Source of the DNA: JBFWRI01 sp050248995
Lineage (GTDB): Bacteria; Pseudomonadota; Alphaproteobacteria; JAIXQD01
Assembly: GCA_050248995.1 (NCBI GenBank)
Contig: JBFWRI010000017.1
Coordinates: forward strand, 1 to 43,507
Reading direction: 5' to 3'
DNA length: 43,507 nt
The notes under the pieces were generated by a model, which worked only from the letters and a program-made list of their open reading frames with translations, was not told where the DNA came from and searched no databases. This document shows, in pieces, positions 31,497 to 39,854 of the stretch (positions are counted from its first letter, which is position 1; every line of letters starts with the position of its first letter). Position numbers and translations under genes: made by a program.

Positions 31497-33133
31497 CAGA
31501 TGTCTCCTTCATCGTTCTCTACGTTTATCGGCCGCCGGTCGCCACCGAAGTTGCGGTACAGGTCACGGTCGGCCGGGGAAATGGTTTCGCGGGCTTTATT
31601 AACTATAGTCGCTTTCAGAAATACGACTAGTTCCGATTTTTGCGTGCTATCTTCACGGCCCTTGGCCAGCAGACCGGCGACGGGAATTTCCGATACGCCC
31701 GGAACACCCTGATCTTCGCCGCTGATCATATCGCGCATCAAGCCGCCCATCACCAGTGTCTGGCCCGACTTGAGGCTGACAACCGAATCCATTTCCTGCA
31801 CCGACACCACAGGCACGGTGGAATCGACCTGCTGCGGCGTCAGTCCGGCATCGGATGCGGCAATCAGGATGCTGGGGTCGGTACGACGCGCGGCAATGCG
31901 TGTAATCGTGGGACGCAGCGCTAGCGTGACGTTGTTGGTGGCAAGGTCAATCGACGGTTGTACGTTCATGATCAGGCCAATCGGCACCGTACGCTGTTCG
32001 CTGGTGACATCACGGCGCTGCGGCGATGTGGCGGTGGCATCGGTGGTTTCGATGGTCAGGCGGAAATAGACTTCGTTCTGCACCACCTTGATAACACCAA
32101 CTTGGTTCTGCATCACCGTCATCCGCGGCGATGACAGAGCGCGCACAGTACCGAACGTTTCAAGGAAGTTGAAAAGGCCGTTGAAATTGTTGTCGCTGAT
32201 GCCCATGCTGAGGCCGGCCAGTTCGGTCGGGATCGGATCGGCGGTGATGGCCGGGATGTTCAGCGGCGCCATTACACCGAAGTTGAATGCGCCGCCGGTC
32301 AGCGTGCTCCAGTTGATGCCGCTGCTGAATTCGTCGGTCAGGCTGACTTCCAGAATGCGCGCCTCGATCAGCACCTGCGCGGCGGACGCTTCTTCAACCC
32401 GGTGAATGTAGTCGCCCACCAGTTTATGCAGACGTTGCGGGGCACGCACGGCAATCAGCCCCGCTTGCCGGTTGATGGTGTAACTGCCCACTTTTTTGTC
32501 GTCATTGGCCAGCATCTGGTCAAGGTTGGCGGATAAGTCTGTCCAGAAATCGGTTTCCGATTTGCTGTCGGTGCTGGTGGCGCTGTCATTGCGGTTATTC
32601 TGCGACTCGCTGGCGGCAGCTATGTTCAGCGAGCTGCTGATATTGCTGCCGGTATTGCGCACGATATTCGGATAATCGACGCGGTAGTTCTTTACATACG
32701 GTGTATCCGGTTCGATGCGTAAAACATTCTTCTTCACGACGGCGCGCAGCCCTGCAGGTTCGGTCAGGCGGTCCAGTACATCGCCCAGCGGCTGGTCACG
32801 AGCAGTGAAAATCATCGGCGGCCCGCTGACGGACGGGTCCATTTCAAGATCAAGCTTCGCCTGATGTGCCAGCTCCAGCAATACATCCTTCAGCGGTACG
32901 CTGCCATCAAGAGACAGAGTGACGCGCTGGCCGGCCCATGACGGCTTGGGGTCGGGTTCGGCGATGATTGGCTTGAAAGCAGGAATCGGCGGCGGCACAT
33001 CATGCGCTGTCTGGTTGCCTGCCATACCTGTTTTGTAATCGTCACGTGTCAGTGCAAGGTCACGATCGTGGCGATCGTAATTGCTGGTGCAACCCAGTAC
33101 GAGCAGAAGGGCAAAAAAGGCCAAAAAACGCAT
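31496..33133 (-). CDS. MshL/PilQ-type secretin lipoprotein
   Basis: The 545-residue protein has a lipoprotein signal with Cys15 (LVLGCTSN), an N-terminal STN-like domain (about 70-130), a Ser/Asn/Asp-rich linker (170-200), an N1/N3-type domain and the secretin beta-domain, with VPVVSVQEMDSVVSLKSGQTLVMGGLMRD near the end. It forms the outer-membrane ring through which the pilus emerges. The order secretin, pilin, pilin with a shared overlap at 31496 is as in MSHA loci. Confidence 0.92.
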   Translation of the reverse strand: MRFLAFFALLLVLGCTSNYDRHDRDLALTRDDYKTGMAGNQTAHDVPPPIPAFKPIIAEPDPKPSWAGQRVTLSLDGSVPLKDVLLELAHQAKLDLEMDPSVSGPPMIFTARDQPLGDVLDRLTEPAGLRAVVKKNVLRIEPDTPYVKNYRVDYPNIVRNTGSNISSSLNIAAASESQNNRNDSATSTDSKSETDFWTDLSANLDQMLANDDKKVGSYTINRQAGLIAVRAPQRLHKLVGDYIHRVEEASAAQVLIEARILEVSLTDEFSSGINWSTLTGGAFNFGVMAPLNIPAITADPIPTELAGLSMGISDNNFNGLFNFLETFGTVRALSSPRMTVMQNQVGVIKVVQNEVYFRLTIETTDATATSPQRRDVTSEQRTVPIGLIMNVQPSIDLATNNVTLALRPTITRIAARRTDPSILIAASDAGLTPQQVDSTVPVVSVQEMDSVVSLKSGQTLVMGGLMRDMISGEDQGVPGVSEIPVAGLLAKGREDSTQKSELVVFLKATIVNKARETISPADRDLYRNFGGDRRPINVENDEGDI

Positions 33134-33199
33134 GCCGGAAGTATGCGGTGCGCCCCAAAAGCTGGCAAGGGCGGGAAAAGCCGCGATTTCGGCCCGAAA

Positions 33200-34117
33200 T
33201 CACCAGCTGGTAATCATGTGCACGGGTTCGGGCCGTGCGCCGATAATCAGGATGATGACGATAAGCGCGACCAGCGCATACACCAGCCAGTGCGCGCGCT
33301 GGGCCGGGATGGTCAGCTTGTGTTCATCCAGCGCGGCTTTGACGTCGCGGCGATCAACCTTGCTGGCACCCCGGCCATAGGCGTGCAGCAGAGCTTTGTC
33401 GGTCAGGATATTCAGCAGGCGCGGAATGCCACGCGCCGCATGGACGATGGTGCGCATGGCATGGCCTGATATCAGGCTGAGCGCACGGGCACGGCTTTCA
33501 CTGGCTTGCACCAGGCGGTGCGTCAGGTATTCAAGGCTTTCATTGATGGTTAGCGGTGTTGTCTGGAAGCTGAAAGTAATGCGCTGCTGCAGTTGACGCA
33601 AGTTTTCGGCCTGCAGCATCTCGTCCAGTTCAGGCTGGCCGAACAGCACGATGGTAATCAGCTTCTGTGTTTCGGTTTCAAGGTTCGACAGCAGGCGGAT
33701 GGCTTCAAGGCCGTCGCGGCCGAACGCCTGCGCCTCGTCGATCACCAGTACGGCGCGTTTGCCGCCGGCGGTTAGGTCCAGCAGATGGCGCTGCAGCGCG
33801 GTTTGCGGTGTTTCGTGGCCTTCGATATGGCCGCGCAGTTCGTGCAACACGGCCAGAAACAACGCGTCGGGATTGTTGGCCGGCATCGCCAGATAGGCCA
33901 GATGCGCCATGTTCTGCAATTCGGCCAACAGCAGGCGGCACATCAGCGTTTTGCCGGTGCCGACTTCGCCCGTGATCTTGATGATGCCTTCGCGGCGGGC
34001 CACGGCGGCCAACACCGACAACAGCGCCTGTTGGTTCTTCTCGGCCGGGAAATAGAAATGCGTTTGCGGAGTCAGATTGAACGGTGCGTTCAGGAAGCCG
34101 AAATGCTCAAGGTACAT
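33200..34117 (-). CDS. MshM/ExeA-type AAA ATPase
   Basis: The 305-residue protein is an ExeA-like AAA+ ATPase: it starts MYLEHFGFLNAPFNLTPQTHFYFPA, has Walker A TGEVGTGKT, Walker B RAVLVIDEAQAF and a sensor region, and ends in a membrane helix (ALVALIVIILIIGARP). ExeA-type proteins help to insert the secretin through peptidoglycan; MshM has the same role in MSHA. Its start is adjacent to the MshN-like stop. About 65 bases separate it from the secretin gene. Confidence 0.92.
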   Translation of the reverse strand: MYLEHFGFLNAPFNLTPQTHFYFPAEKNQQALLSVLAAVARREGIIKITGEVGTGKTLMCRLLLAELQNMAHLAYLAMPANNPDALFLAVLHELRGHIEGHETPQTALQRHLLDLTAGGKRAVLVIDEAQAFGRDGLEAIRLLSNLETETQKLITIVLFGQPELDEMLQAENLRQLQQRITFSFQTTPLTINESLEYLTHRLVQASESRARALSLISGHAMRTIVHAARGIPRLLNILTDKALLHAYGRGASKVDRRDVKAALDEHKLTIPAQRAHWLVYALVALIVIILIIGARPEPVHMITSW

Positions 34118-34954
34118 CTAGCGGCCCCGAAGGTAATTCAGTCGGCGCTGCACAATCGCGCGGTCGAACGGCGGGGCGTCGCCTGCATGCAGCAGGGCAT
34201 TTTGATATGCGTTCTGTGCCACCGGGCTGTCGCCCATCTGGTCGGCCAGCGCCGCAAGATTGTACCAGATCTGGGCATTCGTTGTATCCAGCGATGTCGC
34301 CGTCAGTAGTTCGGCCTTGGCATCATCCAGCCGGTTCAGCTTGATATACGCAAGGCCCAACTGTGCATGCGCCGCAGCGTTATCGGGCCGTTCGCGTACC
34401 AGCGCCTTCAGATGCGGGAGTGCCTGCGGCGCGTCGCTTTCGGCAATCAGGCCCCAGCGATTAACGCGACTGGAAAAATCGTCACCTGCCTGTGTGTAAA
34501 GCTTCAGCGCAGCATCCGTAGCACCCTGCGCCTGCAGCTGACGCGCCCGTTCTTGCACAGCCTGCGGGCTTGCATCGCTACCTACTTTTACGGGCGGCAC
34601 TGGTAGCGGGATTTGTGCCTGTGCCGGCAGCATCGCCGCAATCTGCGCAGCATCTGTGATGGTCACCGGTGTTGCGTCATCTATAATTTCACTGGGTGCT
34701 TCTGCGCGGGCGGTCAACGGCAGGGTTGCGGGCGCCAGGATCGCAGCGGGTTGTGGCATTATCGGTACCGGATCCGTATCAAGGAAGAAGATATAGGCAT
34801 AAGCGGCGGCAACCAGCAGGATAAGCACAGTCACAAGCAGCGACCATAACCCGCCACGTGTGCGCGGCGGGTTGATGTACATGCTGCCACCGCCGGGTGC
34901 GCCGGCGCGCTCGACTTCGTCGCGTCGCTTCAGGGCCTGATACAGAACACTCAT
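34118..34954 (-). CDS. MshN-like TPR membrane protein
   Basis: The 278-residue protein has a cytoplasmic N-terminus (MSVLYQALKRRDEVERAG), a membrane helix (LWSLLVTVLILLVAAAYAYIFFL, about 37-59), a Pro/Ala-rich linker and TPR repeats (about 160-270, NAAAHAQLGLAYIKLNRLDDAKAEL, NAQIWYNLAALADQMGDS). This matches MshN, which accompanies MshM. It is the first gene of the minus-strand msh operon; upstream is xthA, on the same strand, 33 bases away. Confidence 0.85.
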   Translation of the reverse strand: MSVLYQALKRRDEVERAGAPGGGSMYINPPRTRGGLWSLLVTVLILLVAAAYAYIFFLDTDPVPIMPQPAAILAPATLPLTARAEAPSEIIDDATPVTITDAAQIAAMLPAQAQIPLPVPPVKVGSDASPQAVQERARQLQAQGATDAALKLYTQAGDDFSSRVNRWGLIAESDAPQALPHLKALVRERPDNAAAHAQLGLAYIKLNRLDDAKAELLTATSLDTTNAQIWYNLAALADQMGDSPVAQNAYQNALLHAGDAPPFDRAIVQRRLNYLRGR

Positions 34955-34987
34955 GCTGAAAGGCTATCACACGCGCCCGACGTGTCA

Positions 34988-35761
34988 CTAGGATGCAAGC
35001 TGCAGCAGGATTGGCGCATGGTCTGAAGGGGAGTCCCAGGTGCGGGGTTTCGAATCGACCCAGCAGTTCCGCGCCATATCGACGGCTTCGGGTGACAAAA
35101 GGAAGTGGTCGATCCGGACGCCGTCATTCTTCTGGAATGCGCCGGCACGGTAATCCCAGAAGGTATAGTCGGTATCTGCAGGGTGAAAGATGCGGTACGC
35201 GTCGGCATAACTTTTATTGCAGATGGTAAAAAACGCGCGCTGCGATTCCGGCCGAAACAGCGCATCGTCCTTCCACGCGTCAGGCGATTTCACATCGGCA
35301 TTGGTGGGGATAACATTAAAGTCGCCACCGAATACAATGGGCTGCTCTGTTCGCAACTGTGCGGCGGCAAACTCATCCAGCCGCTGAAGCCAGTTCAGCT
35401 TGTATGGAAACTTCGGTCCGTCGACAGGGTTACCGTTCGGTGCGTACAGGTTATAGATGCGCACACCTGCCACCACGCCGCCAGTGAAACGCGCATGACC
35501 GTATTCATCATCGCCCGGCAGAGCGTCAATCGTCTCTGTAATCGGCAGGCGGCTGAGCAAGGCCACACCATTATATGTTTTTTCACCAACTACATGCTGG
35601 TGGACGAAACCAAGTTCCCGGAAGGCATCGGTGGGGAAGTTTACAGTTTCCGCTTTCAGTTCCTGCAGTAGCACAACATCGACCGGTGTTTCAGCCAGCC
35701 AGCGTTTGGCGTGGTCCAGCCGCGCCTTGATTGAATTGACATTCCAGCTTGCGATGATCAT
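34988..35761 (-). CDS. xthA: Exodeoxyribonuclease III
   Basis: The 257-residue protein has the exonuclease III motifs: IIASWNVNSIKARL, VVLLQELKAE, YNLYAPNG, VFGGDFNVIPTNAD, DYTFWDYRAGAFQKNDGVRIDH and SPSDHAPI. The EEP-fold metal and catalytic residues are present. It repairs abasic sites and 3' blocked ends. Its start overlaps the erpA stop (ATGA), a conserved alphaproteobacterial pairing. Confidence 0.96.
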   Translation of the reverse strand: MIIASWNVNSIKARLDHAKRWLAETPVDVVLLQELKAETVNFPTDAFRELGFVHQHVVGEKTYNGVALLSRLPITETIDALPGDDEYGHARFTGGVVAGVRIYNLYAPNGNPVDGPKFPYKLNWLQRLDEFAAAQLRTEQPIVFGGDFNVIPTNADVKSPDAWKDDALFRPESQRAFFTICNKSYADAYRIFHPADTDYTFWDYRAGAFQKNDGVRIDHFLLSPEAVDMARNCWVDSKPRTWDSPSDHAPILLQLAS

Positions 35762-36084
35762 GCGCTGAAACTATTGCCGCAGCCGCAGCCGCCTTGCGCA
35801 TTGGGGTTGATAACCTTGAACATGGCGCCCATCAGGCCGCTTTCGTAATCGAGTGTCGAGCCCTTCAACAGGTCGAGTGACATGTCATCAATCACGAGCT
35901 TTGCGCCGTTATGCTCGAATATATGGTCGCCGGATTGCATATCATCGGTAAAGCTGAACTGGTATTCGAAACCACTGCAGCCGCCGGGGTTGACAGCAAT
36001 GCGCAGCATCTGCCCGGCGAACGCGCCAGAGGACGTCAGGTCGTTGATACGGCTTGCCGCACTGTCAGAAAGCTTCATCTCCAT
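35758..36084 (-). CDS. erpA: Iron-sulfur cluster insertion protein ErpA (A-type carrier)
   Basis: The 108-residue HesB/IscA-family protein has the three cluster-ligand cysteines: NPGGCSGFEYQF and the C-terminal GGCGCGNSF. It carries Fe-S clusters to apoproteins. Start at ATG 36084 (MEMKL); the ATG two codons later is also possible. It overlaps xthA by four bases. Confidence 0.95.
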   Translation of the reverse strand: MEMKLSDSAASRINDLTSSGAFAGQMLRIAVNPGGCSGFEYQFSFTDDMQSGDHIFEHNGAKLVIDDMSLDLLKGSTLDYESGLMGAMFKVINPNAQGGCGCGNSFSA

Positions 36085-36144
36085 AGAACAGAGTATAGCA
36101 CCCGGCTGTTTAAAAAACGAAAGGTCTTTTTTAAGATATGTTTT

Positions 36145-36684
36145 TTACTCGACAGCTGTTTCAACCATAACGGCATCCAGCACGATGCCGCGCGCTTGCG
36201 AAATCAGCACGACATCGCCATCCAGCATAGTATAGGCAGTGCCCGCTGGTGGGGTGCTAATAGCGGCTGCAAGAGCGGAAGGCAGGGCCTGTGCCTTAAA
36301 GGCTTCAGATACGCTGCTGCCGATTTTATAGTGGCGAACGTGGTCAGGCGGCAGGCAGCCCTGATGCTTTCTTGTATCACTCCCAGGCGGGCAGTTCTTG
36401 CGGTAATCTTCACGTAGATATGAACGGATAATCGCACGATCCTCATCGCTTATCCTCGCTATAACAAAATCGGCCGCACGCAGGGCTTCACGTTGTGGTA
36501 CGGCGTCTGGTTCGGGATCAAGCCACCGGTCTTCGCCATAAACGTGTTCAGGAACATCATGGCCTCTGGCCCGCTGATCACCCCAGTCCCGCTCATCGAA
36601 CGGGTTCCCCTGTTTGTTGGGAGCGGCAAGGACCGTTGTGGCAACCATCAGCGAGATGACAAGCATACAGGCGGCTTTATTCAT
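36145..36684 (-). CDS. RcnB-like secreted hypothetical protein
   Basis: ATG 36684 starts a signal peptide (MNKAACMLVISLMVATTVLAA). The 179-residue product contains KNCPPGSDTRKHQGCLPPDH followed by VRHYKIGSSV, the CPPG/GCLPPG pair and following KIG stretch of a periplasmic domain family related to RcnB. The two Cys may form a disulfide. In RcnB the domain supports Ni/Co homeostasis; whether this holds here is not known. The N-terminal part (DPEPDAVPQREALRAADFVIARISDEDRAI) is acidic. It stands alone between erpA and the phospholipase gene. Confidence 0.65.
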   Translation of the reverse strand: MNKAACMLVISLMVATTVLAAPNKQGNPFDERDWGDQRARGHDVPEHVYGEDRWLDPEPDAVPQREALRAADFVIARISDEDRAIIRSYLREDYRKNCPPGSDTRKHQGCLPPDHVRHYKIGSSVSEAFKAQALPSALAAAISTPPAGTAYTMLDGDVVLISQARGIVLDAVMVETAVE

Positions 36685-36757
36685 GATAACACCCTTCATT
36701 CCATGCCGATGTTACGGGCTTACACAACATAATGAAGCGGCTAATTAAGGCCAATCT

Positions 36758-36786
36758 TTGACATTTTGCAAATCACTAGATGATTT
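36758..36786 (+). promoter_or_regulatory. Possible promoter upstream of the phospholipase D gene
   Basis: An exact TTGACA at 36758-36763 is followed after 17 bases by TGATTT, a poor -10 match. It lies about 75 bases before the start codon on the plus strand, in an AT-rich gap. Only the -35 element is convincing. Confidence 0.3.
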
Positions 36787-36861
36787 TTATACCTAAAAAA
36801 GCGTGGGTTATGGCAGTCTGATGCTGTTTCACGGTCTCATGGGTGCAAGGCCCCGATTGGC

Positions 36862-37950
36862 ATGAAAAACATACAGACTGAAAACACCTGCCTGCAACTC
36901 TATCCCAGCGCAGCCGCTGCCTGGCGCGCGATGTATCGCGATTGCGCGACGGCTACCGAGTCAATCGAGCTGGAGCAGTATATTCTGAAAGATGACCCGG
37001 TTGGCCGCAGTTTCCTGAAGCTGTTTGTGCGGAAGGCACAGCAGGGGCTGACTGTTCGGCTTGTGCTGGACAGTATCGGCAGCCGCACTGCTGCGGGATC
37101 ACCATTGGTGGAAAAGCTGCGAGCGGCCGGCGGCGACATACGGTTTTTCAATCCGCATAGCTTCCTGTATCTGCTGAGTCCGTCGCGGCTGCTGCCGCGC
37201 AATCATGCAAAAACAATGGTGATTGATTCAAAAGTCGGCTACATCGGCGGTGTGTGCTTCGCCGCCTATATGCGCACATGGCGCGAAATGCATGTGCGGC
37301 TGACGGGCAGCCTGATCAAGGATATCCGGCAGGATTTTGCAAACCTGTGGAGTTCGCTGGCTGCAGGCAAGCGCAGCTGGAGCGATATCAAAATATCACA
37401 CAAGAAAATGCTGAGATATTTTGCAAATCGCCCGACCTGGCGCCTAAATCCCCTGTATCACGAGTTGATGCAACAGATACGGCAGGCAGATAAGCGCATC
37501 CTGCTGGTAACGCCCTATTTCATGCCGCCGCGGCGTCTGCTGCGTGAACTGAAGGCGGCGGCTGAGCGCGGTGTGATGGTTCATATCATGACGAGCGCTG
37601 TTACCGATGTGAGCCTTGCCGACCGGGTTGCACGATCTTATTTTCCATCGCTGATACAATCAGGTGTGAAGATTCACCTGTTCCACAAGACTGTGCTGCA
37701 CGCGAAGTATGCTGTTATTGACTGTGAGTGGGCAACGGTGGGCAGCATGAATCTTGATTACCTGAGCCTGCTGTATAATCGTGAGGCAAACCTGATTATC
37801 CGTGATCCTGACGCCGTCGCTGCGTTCGCTGACCGCTTTGCGGTTGATAGCGCCGAAACGGTGCGTGCTGTTCCAGCTGACTGGTATACCATGTCGTTGT
37901 GGGATCGCTTTGTCGGGCGCTTGGGCCGCGCACTGCGCCGGTTCTTATAG
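36862..37950 (+). CDS. Phospholipase D family protein, ClsB-like cardiolipin synthase
   Basis: The 362-residue protein has two HKD motifs: NHAKTMVIDSKVGYIGG (His115, Lys117, Asp122) and LHAKYAVIDCEWATVGS (His280, Lys282, Asp287). There is no N-terminal membrane anchor, unlike ClsA, so it fits the soluble or peripheral ClsB type. ClsB makes cardiolipin or phosphatidylglycerol by transphosphatidylation. The next gene, eight bases away, encodes an EEP-family protein; clsB and ybhP form the same pair in E. coli, which supports the call. Confidence 0.85.
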   Translation: MKNIQTENTCLQLYPSAAAAWRAMYRDCATATESIELEQYILKDDPVGRSFLKLFVRKAQQGLTVRLVLDSIGSRTAAGSPLVEKLRAAGGDIRFFNPHSFLYLLSPSRLLPRNHAKTMVIDSKVGYIGGVCFAAYMRTWREMHVRLTGSLIKDIRQDFANLWSSLAAGKRSWSDIKISHKKMLRYFANRPTWRLNPLYHELMQQIRQADKRILLVTPYFMPPRRLLRELKAAAERGVMVHIMTSAVTDVSLADRVARSYFPSLIQSGVKIHLFHKTVLHAKYAVIDCEWATVGSMNLDYLSLLYNREANLIIRDPDAVAAFADRFAVDSAETVRAVPADWYTMSLWDRFVGRLGRALRRFL

Positions 37951-37958
37951 GTCGGACC

Positions 37959-38726
37959 ATGAAGCACAGGATACTGTTCAGCAATGTCGGGTACGCGAAA
38001 GGCATCGACGGATCGCTGACACAGCATGTGATGCGTTTTGGCCGCCACTTTTATTGCCCGGTGCCGGTGCAACAGCAGGTGCTAGGTCAGTTAAAAGCGA
38101 TTATCCACGACCAGAAGCCGGATATCTGCTGTTTTGTTGAAGTTGACAGCGGGTCGTTCACATCAAGTTATTTCAATCATCTTCAGTATATGACTGACGA
38201 GGCGTATCCGTTTTCAGACATCGCCGACAAATATGGCGAGAAAAGCCGCCTGGGCCGGCTCCCCTTATTCTCCGGGAAAAGCAACGGCTTTCTTGCCAGA
38301 GAAAATTATGCCTTCGACCGTATTTATTTCGCCCATGGCGCCAAGCGCCTGATGTACCGCCTGCGCGTGAGTGAAGACACCACTATTTTCTTCGGCCATT
38401 TCTCGTTGAAGTACAGGATTCGCCAGAAACAACTGGAAGAAATGAACAGTTATGTGCGGGCAACAAAGGGCAATGTCATCGTGCTGGCAGATTTTAATAT
38501 TTTAAATGGACTGGCGGAACTGACGCCACTGCTGAACGAAACAAACCTGCGCATTATGAACGACGAAAGCAAGCATACGTTCAGGTTCTATAACCGCCAG
38601 CACGTGCTGGATGTTTGTTTGTGTTCGGAAGGACTGCTACCGCATGCCCAGCTGCATATTATCCCGCAGCCATTCAGTGACCACGCCGCACTGTTGCTTG
38701 ACCTTGATGCTGGTCGCGGGGTTTAG
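37959..38726 (+). CDS. Endonuclease/exonuclease/phosphatase-family protein, YbhP-like
   Basis: Starting from ATG 37959 (GTCGGACC before it) the product is 255 residues. It has the EEP signatures in order: ILFSNVGYAKG, DICCFVEVDSGSF (catalytic Glu), GFLARENY, NVIVLADFNILNG (Asp-x-Asn) and PFSDHAALLL (Asp-His). The fold serves phosphodiesterases acting on DNA, phosphoinositides or lipids; pairing with a ClsB-like gene suggests a lipid phosphodiesterase. It converges with the next gene with a four-base overlap. Confidence 0.85.
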   Translation: MKHRILFSNVGYAKGIDGSLTQHVMRFGRHFYCPVPVQQQVLGQLKAIIHDQKPDICCFVEVDSGSFTSSYFNHLQYMTDEAYPFSDIADKYGEKSRLGRLPLFSGKSNGFLARENYAFDRIYFAHGAKRLMYRLRVSEDTTIFFGHFSLKYRIRQKQLEEMNSYVRATKGNVIVLADFNILNGLAELTPLLNETNLRIMNDESKHTFRFYNRQHVLDVCLCSEGLLPHAQLHIIPQPFSDHAALLLDLDAGRGV

Positions 38727-39685
38727 GCAACCTGTTTCTTCTGCTGCCCGCCAAGGCCGATTTCGCGCAGGCGTTCCAGCAGGTAATCATTGGCGCGGAT
38801 GGGTTCGGGGTATGCGTTCGGCCGGTCAGCGGTAATGCAGCTGGGCAGGGTGCTGATCACAACATCCGGGTTCAGGTGCAGGAAGAATGGCGACGAGTAA
38901 CGTGCAATGCGACGGCCTTCGCCTGTGGGGTTCACAACGCGGTGTGTGGTGGATGGCAGCACGTTATTGGTGAAACGCTGCAGCATATCGCCGATATTGC
39001 AGACGATGGTGCCGGGGATGGTATCAATCGGGATCCACTCGCCGTCGCGGGCCTGCACTTCAAGTCCCGGCTCGCCGCTGCCGACCAATAGCGTGATCAG
39101 GTTGATATCTTCGTGGGCCCCGGCACGCAGGGCAGGGGTTTCAAGATCGTCGATGGGCGGATAATGAATGGTGCGCAGGATACTGTTGCCGCAGTTTGTT
39201 TTGGCGGCGAAGAAATCTTCCGGCTGTTTCAGGTAAATCGCCAGTGCGCGCAGCACGATATCGCCGGCGCCTTCCAGTGATGCAAAAAGCGCGCGGGTTG
39301 CTTTATCAAAATTGGCGACTTCGGCGACGTTATAGTTATCGGCCATGATAGCGCGATAGGGGCTGTCAGCCGGCAGGTCGCGACCCGTGTGCCAGAATTC
39401 CTTCAGGTCGCCCAGCGCACGGTCCTTGGCGCCTTCAACGCCAAAGGGCGTGTAGCCGCGTTGCCCCATGCCCTCGGGATTGTAGTATCTCTTTTTGATA
39501 TCTTCAGGTTGGGCGAAGAAGGCCTTACAGGCGTCATAGTTCGCTTTGATGATATCATCAGGTACGCCGTGGTTGGTAAGGCCGACAAAACCGAATTCCT
39601 GATAAGCAGTGCCAAGCCGCTGGGCGAAACCTTCTTTATCTTTATAAAATTCGCTGAGATCAAAAGTGGGGATTTTGCGGGTCAT
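38723..39685 (-). CDS. 2-oxoglutarate/Fe(II)-dependent oxygenase (isopenicillin N synthase family)
   Basis: ATG 39685 follows AAGGAG. The 320-residue protein has the N-terminal DIOX_N region (PTFDLSEFYKDKEGFAQRLGTAYQEFGFVGLTNHGV) and the catalytic jelly roll: HEDINLITLL (His-x-Asp), HRVVNP (distal His), RYSSPFFLHL (Arg-x-Ser, 2OG binding). All metal and cosubstrate ligands are intact. Related proteins occur in many Proteobacteria with unknown substrates; ethylene-forming or penicillin-type activity cannot be inferred. It ends converging with the YbhP-like gene. Confidence 0.9.
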   Translation of the reverse strand: MTRKIPTFDLSEFYKDKEGFAQRLGTAYQEFGFVGLTNHGVPDDIIKANYDACKAFFAQPEDIKKRYYNPEGMGQRGYTPFGVEGAKDRALGDLKEFWHTGRDLPADSPYRAIMADNYNVAEVANFDKATRALFASLEGAGDIVLRALAIYLKQPEDFFAAKTNCGNSILRTIHYPPIDDLETPALRAGAHEDINLITLLVGSGEPGLEVQARDGEWIPIDTIPGTIVCNIGDMLQRFTNNVLPSTTHRVVNPTGEGRRIARYSSPFFLHLNPDVVISTLPSCITADRPNAYPEPIRANDYLLERLREIGLGGQQKKQVA

Positions 39686-39854
39686 CAATGGCTCCTTGTA
39701 TGTCTGGAATACCTTGTTTTATGGTCTTGAGCATACTGGCCACAAAACGTGTGGCAAGTGGCGGAAATAACCATCTAACCTATTGGAGTTATTGTGCGAA
39801 TTTAGCCCTGCGCAATTAAGATGTCGTTATGCTTACCAATCTAGCATTTTCTAT

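Noticed and set aside
36100..36140. A/T-rich segment with AAAAAAC and CTTTTTT after the RcnB-like gene
   Set aside because: The arms do not form a GC-containing stem, so it was not called a terminator.
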